Positions 6,683-13,134 of a DNA stretch of 13,844 nt are shown here, one piece after another. The DNA is taken from NCBI GenBank assembly GCA_035301625.1, contig DATGTW010000015.1, positions 1 to 13,844 on the forward strand, written 5' to 3'. Every line of letters starts with the position of its first letter. The first letter of the stretch is position 1. The translations under genes and the position numbers were made by a program. This DNA comes from Paenalcaligenes sp035301625. GTDB taxonomy: Bacteria > Pseudomonadota > Gammaproteobacteria > Burkholderiales > Burkholderiaceae_B. The notes beneath the pieces are model-generated. The model was not told the origin of the DNA and made no database searches. It saw only the letters and a list, made by a program, of their open reading frames with translations.

Positions 6683-7199
6683 CGTTGGCGGTATCCTCTG
6701 GATAGGTGGGGTCTGGCGTATGAAATAATTCCTGCTGGGCATCGGTTGTCGCTGTGGGTGCGGCAGAGGCAGAATCCGTGTGGGTACGCACAGAATGGAG
6801 CCCCCCTGAATGATGATGGCGTATGCTATGGCGCACGACGCCCCAGATATAAAAATCATCATCGGGTTTTAGATGGATGGGGCGGTACAGAGGGTTGTCA
6901 GCGTGTAGCTGGGGTGTTGTCGTAACTGAATCAACAGTTGAGTTTCGGGGGCGATGCAGGCGACGCACCAAGGGCTCGCCATGCAGGGCCGCAATAATGA
7001 TATGACCGTGACGCGCAGTCAACGAGCGGTCAACGATGAGCCAGTCGCCATCGTAGATGCCCGCGCCTGTCATGCTGTTGCCAGAGGCGCGTACGATATA
7101 GATATGGGGGGCTTGTATGTCGAGTAAATCATCTAATGAGATGGGTGCCTCGACATGGTCCTGGGCTGGGCTGGGAAAGCCACCAAAATAAGACTGCAT
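6663..7199 (-). CDS. umuD: UmuD-like subunit of DNA polymerase V, apparently unable to self-cleave
   Basis: UmuD normally cuts itself under RecA filament control to UmuD', which joins UmuC. This 178-residue protein has the S24 peptidase fold: GGFPSPAQDHVE (6-17), catalytic serine S42 in RASGNSM (37-43), GIYDGDWLIVD (47-57) and WGVVRHSI (119-126). Two things are odd. The cleavage site lies at about residues 6-7, so the usual arm of about 24 residues is missing. The residue aligned with the catalytic lysine (K97 of the E. coli protein, in TVKKL) is R79 in LVRRL; the only lysine in the whole protein is K111. The C-terminus carries about 50 extra residues, low-complexity and acidic, with QQELF at 155-159. 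The start is fixed by an in-frame TAA two codons upstream and by the LexA box only about 32 bases away. No Shine-Dalgarno is visible. The family is sure; lack of cleavage is inferred. Confidence 0.9.
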   Translation of the reverse strand: MQSYFGGFPSPAQDHVEAPISLDDLLDIQAPHIYIVRASGNSMTGAGIYDGDWLIVDRSLTARHGHIIIAALHGEPLVRRLHRPRNSTVDSVTTTPQLHADNPLYRPIHLKPDDDFYIWGVVRHSIRHHHSGGLHSVRTHTDSASAAPTATTDAQQELFHTPDPTYPEDTANDDFDSQ

Positions 7200-7231
7200 G
7201 GGTATTTAAATAGGTAAAGGAAGGACACTAG

Positions 7232-7251
7232 AGCTGTATGTTTATACAGTA
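7232..7251 (-). promoter_or_regulatory. LexA (SOS) box of umuDC
   Basis: On the minus strand this reads TACTGTATAAACATACAG plus flanking bases: CTGT and ACAG half-sites with the CTG-N10-CAG spacing of the classic gammaproteobacterial/betaproteobacterial SOS box (core 7234-7249). It lies 33 bases before the umuD ATG and overlaps the predicted transcription start, which is where a repressor would block RNA polymerase. LexA repression relieved on DNA damage is the expected control. Confidence 0.93.
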
Positions 7252-7252
7252 T

Positions 7253-7281
7253 AATCTAGGGGCAATTTCTGTCTGCGTCAA
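7253..7281 (-). promoter_or_regulatory. Predicted umuDC promoter
   Basis: On the minus strand TTGACG (7281-7276) and TAGATT (7258-7253) are separated by exactly 17 bases, a near-consensus -35 with a 4/6 -10. The expected start falls inside the LexA box just downstream. An alternative -10, TATACT, overlaps the box but would leave a 22-base spacer. Confidence 0.6.
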
Positions 7282-7419
7282 GTTTTTTTGTGTTGCTTTG
7301 GCCCAGGTTTGTTAAATTGGTGCTTTGTGCCAAGAATTTTAGTAGTATTGTTTTTGCCCTTGGGGGCCCTTACGCTTGTCGTTTAGCGCAATTTATCCAA
7401 TATTTTTAGTGAAGTATTA

Positions 7420-7974
7420 ATGACAGTAAACAGTGTGAATCAAGAGGTTGATAACGTGGTCAGTGCGCAGGAATACAAACAGGCCATGCGTCATTTGGCC
7501 GGTGCCGTGAGTGTTATCACGGTGACCCACGAGGGCGAGCGCGGCGGATTGACCGCGACATCGGTGGCTTCGGTCGCGGCTGATCCGGCCGAGCTTTTGG
7601 TCTGTATTAATCAAAGTACGGACACTTGGCGTTTGTTAGAGCGCAGTGGTCATTTTGCGGTCAATGTCTTAACCGCTGATCAGATCGATGTGGCCGAGCG
7701 CTTTGCCGGCGTTGGGCAGCTACAAGGGGATGCGCGCTATGGCAATGATGATTGGGTGCAAACCGAGAGTGGAGTGTGGGTTTTAAATAGCGCTGCGGCG
7801 GCGCTGGTTTGCGGTGTTGACGAGGTGATCTTGCGCCACAGTCATGCTTTGATTTTAGGTCGGGTTCACGAGGTCTTTCATCAAACGGATGCAGACCCAA
7901 CCCAGCCTTTGGTGTATTGGCAGGGCCAGTTTGCTTCTTTAACGCCTACTGGCCGCCGCCCCACAAAAAATTAA
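7420..7974 (+). CDS. Flavin reductase family protein (FMN-binding split barrel)
   Basis: This 184-residue protein belongs to the HpaC/NtaB type flavin reductases, which reduce free FMN or FAD with NAD(P)H and usually supply a separate monooxygenase. The core motifs are AMRHLAGAVSVITVT (22-36), GGLTATSVASVAADPAELLVCIN (42-64), GHFAVNVLTADQ (77-88), AERFAG (92-97), HALILGRVHEV (142-152) and LVYWQGQFASL (164-174). The ATG at 7420 has GTGAAG a few bases upstream; the first 17 residues are a variable leader. The gene stands alone: umuDC diverges from it, it ends in a strong terminator, and no monooxygenase partner is next to it, so its client enzyme is unknown. Some members of this fold are oxygenases or haem-binding proteins rather than reductases, so the specific reaction is inferred. 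Confidence 0.85.
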   Translation: MTVNSVNQEVDNVVSAQEYKQAMRHLAGAVSVITVTHEGERGGLTATSVASVAADPAELLVCINQSTDTWRLLERSGHFAVNVLTADQIDVAERFAGVGQLQGDARYGNDDWVQTESGVWVLNSAAAALVCGVDEVILRHSHALILGRVHEVFHQTDADPTQPLVYWQGQFASLTPTGRRPTKN

Positions 7975-8035
7975 CCCCTGGATACAATCAACGCCCAGTC
8001 GGGTGTATCTGTGCTAGAGAAACTCGCTACTACAG

Positions 8036-8063
8036 AGGCCGCTGCTTATTGAGCGGCCTTTTT
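8036..8063 (+). terminator. Rho-independent terminator of the flavin reductase gene
   Basis: AGGCCGCT (8036-8043) and AGCGGCCT (8052-8059) form a perfect 8-bp G+C-rich stem around an 8-base loop, followed by TTTTT (8059-8063). It is a textbook intrinsic terminator for plus-strand transcription. The second stem arm and T tract are also the last codons of the convergent lipoprotein gene, whose stop codon lies in the loop. Confidence 0.92.
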
Positions 8064-8747
8064 GTGTAGCAGGTCGGGTTGTTGCAGGGTCTCATGCAGC
8101 CACTGGGTGAGTTCTTTACTGGCCTCGTCTGCGGCTTGGCCAAAGACAGGGATAACGTGTTCCAGGTGAACGCCGTCAGACACAGGGCGTTTAACGTAGA
8201 TGGGCTGGACGGCCAGGATTTTTCCTGTCTGACGATTAATCAGCTGTGCGTTGAGCTGCAGGTGGATGACTGGCTGCCCTGCATCATAATGCACCTGAAA
8301 ACGATACAGGTGTGTCTGCAGGACCAATTCGGGGGCACCCGTTTCACCGCTAAAGGTCATGGCGTAAACGAGCTGGGTATCCAGTAGGGCTTGGGCAAAG
8401 CGCTCGCGCAATAGGGCGGGGGCAGTATCGACCCAGGCGGCCCCCTCGTAAGCGCGTAGCTCATGTCCCTCGGGGCTAACCAGAATGCGCTGGGTGCTGA
8501 GGGTACGATTAGCGTACGGGGTCAGCAGCTGTAGGGTATAGGGTGCGGGCTGTCCGATGGGTTCAAGGGTTGTGGTCGGTAGCTCGTAGTGATTGAGCTG
8601 CGGGGATTCAGGCAGGATATTGCAGGCGCTGAGCAACGCCACGCTCAGGCCAATGACGAGGCCACGCAAGGCGCGTTGGCCAATGCTCAGACGTTGCCAC
8701 AGTGCGCGAGGTGTTTGCGTAACGATATGCAGACAGGGGCGAATCAT
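8046..8747 (-). CDS. ABC-type transport auxiliary lipoprotein (PqiC-like)
   Basis: This 233-residue lipoprotein is the last gene of the MCE lipid-transport operon. The N-terminus has an unusually long basic region (1-30), then a hydrophobic helix (LVIGLSVALLSAC) with lipobox LSAC and lipidated C42; residue 43 is Asn, not Asp, so sorting to the outer membrane is expected. The remainder resembles the ABC_trans_aux (PqiC) family: QLNHYELPT after the linker, YTLQLLTPYANRTLSTQRILVS, RERFAQALLDTQLV, and a long beta-rich part with NRQTGKILA. Its ATG overlaps the MCE gene stop (ATGA), showing translational coupling. In PqiABC such a lipoprotein pairs with an MCE protein at the outer membrane, and the same role is inferred here. 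The family assignment rests on pattern and context and is fairly sure. Confidence 0.82.
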   Translation of the reverse strand: MIRPCLHIVTQTPRALWQRLSIGQRALRGLVIGLSVALLSACNILPESPQLNHYELPTTTLEPIGQPAPYTLQLLTPYANRTLSTQRILVSPEGHELRAYEGAAWVDTAPALLRERFAQALLDTQLVYAMTFSGETGAPELVLQTHLYRFQVHYDAGQPVIHLQLNAQLINRQTGKILAVQPIYVKRPVSDGVHLEHVIPVFGQAADEASKELTQWLHETLQQPDLLHKKAAQ

Positions 8748-9661
8748 GGACTAAACTCCTGGATGTTGTCTTTGCCGAGCAGGAATTCAGCGGGGTTTTC
8801 GTTGATGCGCTCGGTGAGGAAGTTGATATTTTCAATGGCCTGACGCAGGGACTGCATGGTGGGCTCGAGCAGGGCAAAGCCGGTGCTGCCCTCGGCGAGG
8901 GCGTCAGAGTTTGAATCGACCAGAGCCTTGATTGCATTGGTGGTCTCTTCGATATTGCGCATGGCCTCGTCGGCGCGGTCGAGAATGCCCGAGCCTTGAT
9001 CGTCTAGCAGTTTGTGCACGGTGCTCATGGTCTGGTTAATTTCTGTGCTGGTTTCATCCAGATTAGCGATGAGTTGTGGTAGGCCCTCGCTACTATGAGA
9101 GAGCTGTCCTAGCAGCGTTTCTAGCTGGGCCAGGCTGCCGCTGATCTTATCGGCATTATCGGCCGAGAGAAAATTGTTGGCATTGGTGATGAGCTGGGTG
9201 ATATTGGTCATCAGGTCTTCACCGCTGGACATGAGCTGGGTCAATGACGAGGGGGTGGCCATAATTGTCGGCAGCTGGTCATTGCTGGCCGTGAGCGGGG
9301 GTGCGTCAGGGTCACTGCCGTAGAGTTCGATGACTGCCGAGCCGGTGATACTGGTGACCGCCAGGCGGGCTCGTGTGCTGGCACTGACCGGCAGAGATTC
9401 GCGAACGTTGATATGGACCAGTACCCGACCAATATTTTTGGGGTCCAGTTCCATCACGGTGACCTCACCGACTTTGATGCCGTTATATTGCACGGCACTG
9501 CCGCGGCTCAAGCCACTGATGGGCTCGGTAAAGACGACCTGGTATTCCTTGACGGCGGAATCCCGACCTGCTTTGGTCATCCACAAAGAAAAGACGACCG
9601 CTGCCACCGCCACAATGAGGGTGAAAAGGCCAACCAGGAGATGGTGTGCACGAGGTTCCAT
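8744..9661 (-). CDS. MCE-domain substrate-binding protein of lipid ABC transporter (MlaD-like)
   Basis: This 305-residue protein is anchored in the inner membrane and faces the periplasm. Residues 8-27 are one membrane helix (LLVGLFTLIVAVAAVVFSLW). The MCE domain follows at about 38-118: YQVVFTEPISGLSRGSAVQYNGIKVGEVTVM, then VRESLPVSASTRARLAVTSITGSAVIEL. MCE domains assemble into hexameric rings with a lipid-conducting pore. Residues 140-290 are long helical segments that in related proteins extend the channel across the periplasm. I start at the ATG at 9661, preceded by GGAGAG and one base after the ATPase stop; the open frame extends to 9760, but that would overlap the ATPase and add residues with no MCE likeness. 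Four-gene operon with permease, ATPase and lipoprotein. The substrate (phospholipid or other lipid) and direction are unknown. Confidence 0.9.
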   Translation of the reverse strand: MEPRAHHLLVGLFTLIVAVAAVVFSLWMTKAGRDSAVKEYQVVFTEPISGLSRGSAVQYNGIKVGEVTVMELDPKNIGRVLVHINVRESLPVSASTRARLAVTSITGSAVIELYGSDPDAPPLTASNDQLPTIMATPSSLTQLMSSGEDLMTNITQLITNANNFLSADNADKISGSLAQLETLLGQLSHSSEGLPQLIANLDETSTEINQTMSTVHKLLDDQGSGILDRADEAMRNIEETTNAIKALVDSNSDALAEGSTGFALLEPTMQSLRQAIENINFLTERINENPAEFLLGKDNIQEFSP

Positions 9662-9662
9662 A

Positions 9663-10484
9663 TCAAGAGCTCTCCAGCCTGCGTTCCTGGGCTTTTTTAG
9701 CAGCACGGCCACGGGGGCCATTAAAGTATTCCTGCACCCAGGGGTTATCGAATTTTTCAACGTTCGACAAACGATCGTTGACGATGACGTGTTTGTCAGA
9801 CAAGACCGCTACGCGGTCGCAGATAGTGTATAGGGTGTCCAGATCGTGGGTCACGATAAAGACGGTCAAGCCCAAGGCATTGCGCAAGGTCAGGGTGAGT
9901 TGGTCAAACTCGCTGGCCCCGATGGGGTCCAGCCCTGCAGTGGGTTCGTCCAGAAAGAGGATGTCCGGATCCAGGGCCAATGCCCGAGCCAGGGCAGCGC
10001 GCTTAATCATACCGCCGGATAGCTCGGAGGGATAACGATTGGCGGCGTTTTCTGGCAGACCTGCCAACACCATTTTCAATAAAGCGAGATCCTCGGCCTC
10101 GGTATGTCCCAAGCCTGCATGCTCAATCAGGGGCATGGCGACGTTTTCTATCGTAGTCAATGAAGAAAACAGCGCACCCTGTTGGAACAATACCCCGAAA
10201 CGACGTTCGAGGGCGGCGCGGTCGCGGTCTTTGAGATCAAGCAAGGATTGGCCAAAGACATGGATGCTGCCTGCGTTGGGTCGACGTAACCCCAAAATAG
10301 TCCGCAGCAATACTGATTTCCCGGTGCCTGAACCCCCGACCAAGCCAATGATTTCACCCTTGTATACATTCAGGTTCAGATGCTCGTGGACCACGTGATC
10401 ACCAAACTGGTTACGTAGGTCCTGGATTTGAATGATGGGGGTTCCGGACTCGGTCGCGTCTGTGGTGGTGTCTTGTGTGCTCAT
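9663..10484 (-). CDS. ATPase subunit of MCE-type lipid ABC transporter (MlaF-like)
   Basis: This 273-residue cytoplasmic ATPase powers the MCE transporter. All ABC motifs are present: Walker A GGSGTGKS (50-57), Q-loop LFQQGALFSSLT (99-110), signature LSGGM (155-159) followed by KRAALARAL, Walker B DILFLDEPTAGLDP (174-187) and H-loop histidine in VTHDL (211-215). The GALFSSLTTIENVAMPL stretch and the LSGGM in place of LSGGQ are typical of MlaF-type ATPases. The first 17 residues are a Thr/Ser-rich leader and the tail after about 255 is basic. Its ATG follows the permease stop without a gap and its TGA is one base before the MCE start, so the operon is tightly coupled. Confidence 0.94.
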   Translation of the reverse strand: MSTQDTTTDATESGTPIIQIQDLRNQFGDHVVHEHLNLNVYKGEIIGLVGGSGTGKSVLLRTILGLRRPNAGSIHVFGQSLLDLKDRDRAALERRFGVLFQQGALFSSLTTIENVAMPLIEHAGLGHTEAEDLALLKMVLAGLPENAANRYPSELSGGMIKRAALARALALDPDILFLDEPTAGLDPIGASEFDQLTLTLRNALGLTVFIVTHDLDTLYTICDRVAVLSDKHVIVNDRLSNVEKFDNPWVQEYFNGPRGRAAKKAQERRLESS

Positions 10485-11636
10485 TTACCACCCCATTTCC
10501 ATGTAATACAAGGCCGCAAAAGCGTCTAGCAAAATGACAATAAAGATGGACTGCACCACGGCCGAGGTGGTGCGCTCGCCCACTGATTGAGCGCTGCCGG
10601 TGACCTTGAGGCCCTGTTGACAGCCAATCGCTGCGATAAGGAAGGCAAATACAGGGGCCTTTACCATACCGACGATAAAATCGGTGTAGCTGATGTCGCT
10701 TTTAAATACTGATAAAAACATGGCTGGCGAGATGTCTAATATCCAGACACAGACCAGCGCCCCTCCGAAGATACCGGCCATCATGCCGATAAAGGTGAGT
10801 AGGGGCATGGAAATCAACATGGCAATGACGCGTGGCAACACCAAGATAACTAAAGGGTCCATTCCTTGGGCGCGCAGGGCGTCAATTTCCTCGTTGGCCT
10901 TCATCGAACCGATTTGGGCGGTAAAGGCACTGGCAGTACGGCCCGCCATGAGGATAGCTGTTAGCAGCACTGCAAATTCGCGTAAAAAGGAAAAGCCCAC
11001 CAAGTCTACGGTGTAAATGGTGGCACCAAAGGTTTCTAAAATAGTGGCACCCAAAAAGGCTACCACTGCACCCACCAAGAAGGTGAGTAGTGCAATGATG
11101 GGGACGGCATTTAAGCCGATTTCCTCGATCTGGGCCACGACCGAGGTAAAGCGCCAATTGCGTACGATTAGGATGTTACGCGCCCAGGTCGTTAGAATGA
11201 GCCCGACAAAGGCCACCAAATCAAGAAAATGATGCCAAAAGCGTTCAGTGGCAACGCCAATACGCACCAACAGGCTGCTGAGCCAGTTGTAATGCTTGGC
11301 GGCTGTGTGGGGTTCCTCTTTGCGTAGGGCTTGGCCAACGGTTTGCAAGAGCGCCAAGCGCTCTTTCGAGAGGCCCTGGGCCTGCTGCAGGGCCTGGTCT
11401 AGCTGCTGCAGGCCTATAAATTGACAGAGGCGTTTGGCGCCTGCTGTGTCGAGTTGTTTGAGTTGGCTGAAATCCAGGTGCAAAAGGGCATCACGCTGTT
11501 GCGCAGGGAATTGGGTCAGCGCACGTTTCAGCGACATGTAGTTGGCCAGCGTCCATTGCCCTGTCAATTTTAGGGCGGTTGGCTGAGCGTCGGTCGCCAG
11601 GGAAAAGAAATCAGTGGGTGCGTGGGCCGTCTTCAT
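10485..11636 (-). CDS. STAS-fused permease of MCE-type lipid ABC transporter (MlaB-MlaE-like)
   Basis: This 383-residue protein joins two parts. Residues about 20-105 form a STAS domain (ALKLTGQWTL, 21-30; LLHLDFSQLKQLDTAGAKRL, 51-70, with the DTAG loop), the same fold as the separate MlaB subunit of E. coli that steadies the ATPase. Residues 130-383 are the MlaE-type permease with about five membrane helices; the signature AGRTASAFTAQIGSMKANEEIDALRAQGM (231-259) is the coupling loop that docks on the ATPase. The fusion explains why no mlaB gene is present in the operon. It is the first gene of the operon; the start ATG at 11636 lacks a clear Shine-Dalgarno and follows an AT-rich palindrome and direct repeats. 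The ATPase gene follows with zero spacing. The identity is sure; the lipid carried is unknown. Confidence 0.93.
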   Translation of the reverse strand: MKTAHAPTDFFSLATDAQPTALKLTGQWTLANYMSLKRALTQFPAQQRDALLHLDFSQLKQLDTAGAKRLCQFIGLQQLDQALQQAQGLSKERLALLQTVGQALRKEEPHTAAKHYNWLSSLLVRIGVATERFWHHFLDLVAFVGLILTTWARNILIVRNWRFTSVVAQIEEIGLNAVPIIALLTFLVGAVVAFLGATILETFGATIYTVDLVGFSFLREFAVLLTAILMAGRTASAFTAQIGSMKANEEIDALRAQGMDPLVILVLPRVIAMLISMPLLTFIGMMAGIFGGALVCVWILDISPAMFLSVFKSDISYTDFIVGMVKAPVFAFLIAAIGCQQGLKVTGSAQSVGERTTSAVVQSIFIVILLDAFAALYYMEMGW

Positions 11637-11648
11637 GAATGTTTATTT

Positions 11649-11661
11649 ATATAATTTATAT
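11649..11661. repeat. AT-rich inverted repeat before the MCE operon
   Basis: ATATAA (11649-11654) and TTATAT (11656-11661) form a perfect inverted repeat around one T, 13 bases upstream of the permease ATG. On the minus strand it contains TATAAA, which could be a -10 box. It abuts three direct repeats; together they look like a regulator site or simply the operon promoter. Confidence 0.45.
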
Positions 11662-11687
11662 GACTCGCGTGACTCGCATGATTCGCA
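11661..11687. repeat. Three 9-bp tandem direct repeats
   Basis: Units are TGACTCGCG (11661-11669), TGACTCGCA (11670-11678) and TGATTCGCA (11679-11687), differing at one base each step. They lie in the 262-bp divergent region between the MCE operon and the aminotransferase gene, 25 bases from the permease start. If the neighbouring TATAAA is the -10, the repeats fill the spacer and -35 area, as binding sites of a regulator would. Their function is not known. Confidence 0.7.
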
Positions 11688-11909
11688 ACTAAACGTACAA
11701 ATGCTACCATGGTCGGTTGTTTTTTGCTCGGATAGAGGGCGAGCACTCTCCTTTTGGTCTTTTTTTCTGGTAGGCCTTTTTTCTGGGCGCAGGTTCTTTT
11801 ATGATTAAGTGAGGCCCCTATCAATGCGTGCTGTCACGGCGTGATTCGGTCAAGCGGGGGCGGCAGGCTTTCTTTTATCTCGTCATTCTAAACGGAATTG
11901 CAGTTATCA

Positions 11910-13094
11910 ATGTTTAATCATTTACAAGCCTACGCAGGCGATCCCATTTTCAAAGTAGCCCAAGCCTTTCAAGAAGATCCACGACAAGAGAAAATCAACC
12001 TCTCTATTGGTTTGTATTTTGATGACCAAGGACAGGTCCCTGTACTGGATGTGGTGCACGCGGTCGAACGTTCTTGGGCCGAACGCAATGAGCCCCGTAT
12101 TTACTTGCCTATGGCAGGTTTGCCTGATTATTGCTCGTCAGTACAGGCGCTCTTGTTTGGGCAGCCGGCCGTTGACGAGGGGCGTATTGCTACCATCCAA
12201 AGTGTCGGCGGTACGGGTGCATTGCGTGTTGGTGGTGAGCTGCTGCACGAGGCTTATCCCGATAGCGAGCTGTGGGTCAGCGATCCCAACTGGGCCAACC
12301 ACGATGCCATTTTTAAAGGTTGTGGCATGCGCACGCATGTTTATCGTTATTTCGATGCGACGACCAAGCGAGTGGATTTTGAGGGCATGCTCAGTGATCT
12401 CATGCAGCTGCCTGCGCGCAGTATTGTTTTGCTGCATCCTTGTTGCCACAACCCAACAGGGGTGGATCTCAGCCGTGCCCAATGGCAACAACTCATCCCT
12501 GTACTCAAAGAGCGCCAATTGATTCCTTTCCTGGATTTGGCGTATCAGGGCTTTGCCGAGGGCGTCCAAGAGGACGTTTATGTTTTGCGTGCCATGTACG
12601 ATGCGCAGCTGACGTTTTTAGTGGCCAATTCTTTTTCCAAAAACTTTTCCTACTATAGCGAGCGCTGTGGCGCGTTGTCGGTAGTGTGTGCTAGTGCCGA
12701 CGAGGCACAGCACGTGCGTGGGGTGCTTGAGGCGATTGTGCGCCGTTTGTATTCCAACCCGCCTGCGCATGGTGCCCAGGTCGTGGCTGCAGTGCTGTCT
12801 GATCCCCAGTGGCGTGCTCAATGGGAGGCCGAGGTCGCTGGCATGCGCGAGCGCATTCGTGCCATGCGTCAGGCGGTGACCGAGCAATTAGCGCATTATG
12901 CGCCCCAGTACGATGCGTCTTATTGGTTAGAGCAAAACGGGATGTTTAGCTATACCGGGCTGAGCTCTGAGCAGGTGGACCGCCTGCGTGATGAGTTTGG
13001 TATTTATTTGTTGGCCTCTGGTCGGGTATGTGTGCCCGGGCTGAATAACGACAATGTGTCTTATTTTGCTCAGTCCTTGGCCCAAGTTGTCTAG
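11910..13094 (+). CDS. Aspartate/aromatic amino acid aminotransferase (class I, type Ia)
   Basis: This 394-residue PLP enzyme swaps amino groups between an amino acid (aspartate or an aromatic one) and 2-oxoglutarate in the cytoplasm. The start MFNHLQAYAGDPIFKVAQAF and KINLSIGLYFDD are the usual type Ia N-terminus. Cofactor residues are visible: GGTGALRVG (100-108), W127 in DPNWANH, N181 in HNPTG, D209 and Y212 in LDLAYQGFAEG, Schiff-base K244 in ANSFSKNF, R252 and the carboxylate-binding R372 in ASGRVCVPG. I chose the ATG at 11910; an in-frame TTG at 11898 adds four unlikely residues. No strong Shine-Dalgarno is seen (only GGAATTGCAG upstream). The VanA-like gene follows after 40 bases and may be cotranscribed. 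Whether it is a tyrosine (tyrB) or aspartate (aspC) enzyme cannot be settled by eye; in betaproteobacteria such proteins commonly act on aromatic amino acids. Confidence 0.92.
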   Translation: MFNHLQAYAGDPIFKVAQAFQEDPRQEKINLSIGLYFDDQGQVPVLDVVHAVERSWAERNEPRIYLPMAGLPDYCSSVQALLFGQPAVDEGRIATIQSVGGTGALRVGGELLHEAYPDSELWVSDPNWANHDAIFKGCGMRTHVYRYFDATTKRVDFEGMLSDLMQLPARSIVLLHPCCHNPTGVDLSRAQWQQLIPVLKERQLIPFLDLAYQGFAEGVQEDVYVLRAMYDAQLTFLVANSFSKNFSYYSERCGALSVVCASADEAQHVRGVLEAIVRRLYSNPPAHGAQVVAAVLSDPQWRAQWEAEVAGMRERIRAMRQAVTEQLAHYAPQYDASYWLEQNGMFSYTGLSSEQVDRLRDEFGIYLLASGRVCVPGLNNDNVSYFAQSLAQVV

Positions 13095-13134
13095 TCGGGC
13101 ATTTGCAGCGACGTTTTATTTTCTGTTGTAAATT

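Noticed and set aside
6683..6862. Upstream extension of umuC to 6862
   Set aside because: It runs wholly inside umuD in another frame, and the residues do not resemble UmuC; the ATG at 6682 has AGAGGA in front.
9662..9760. Upstream extension of the MCE protein to 9760
   Set aside because: It overlaps the ATPase gene and puts 33 unrelated residues before the membrane anchor; the ATG at 9661 fits the operon spacing.
11725..11767. Hairpin TGCTCG/CGAGCA with a later T-rich run, perhaps the end of a small plus-strand RNA
   Set aside because: The stem is 6 bp, the T run starts too late, and no clear promoter or transcript precedes it on that strand.
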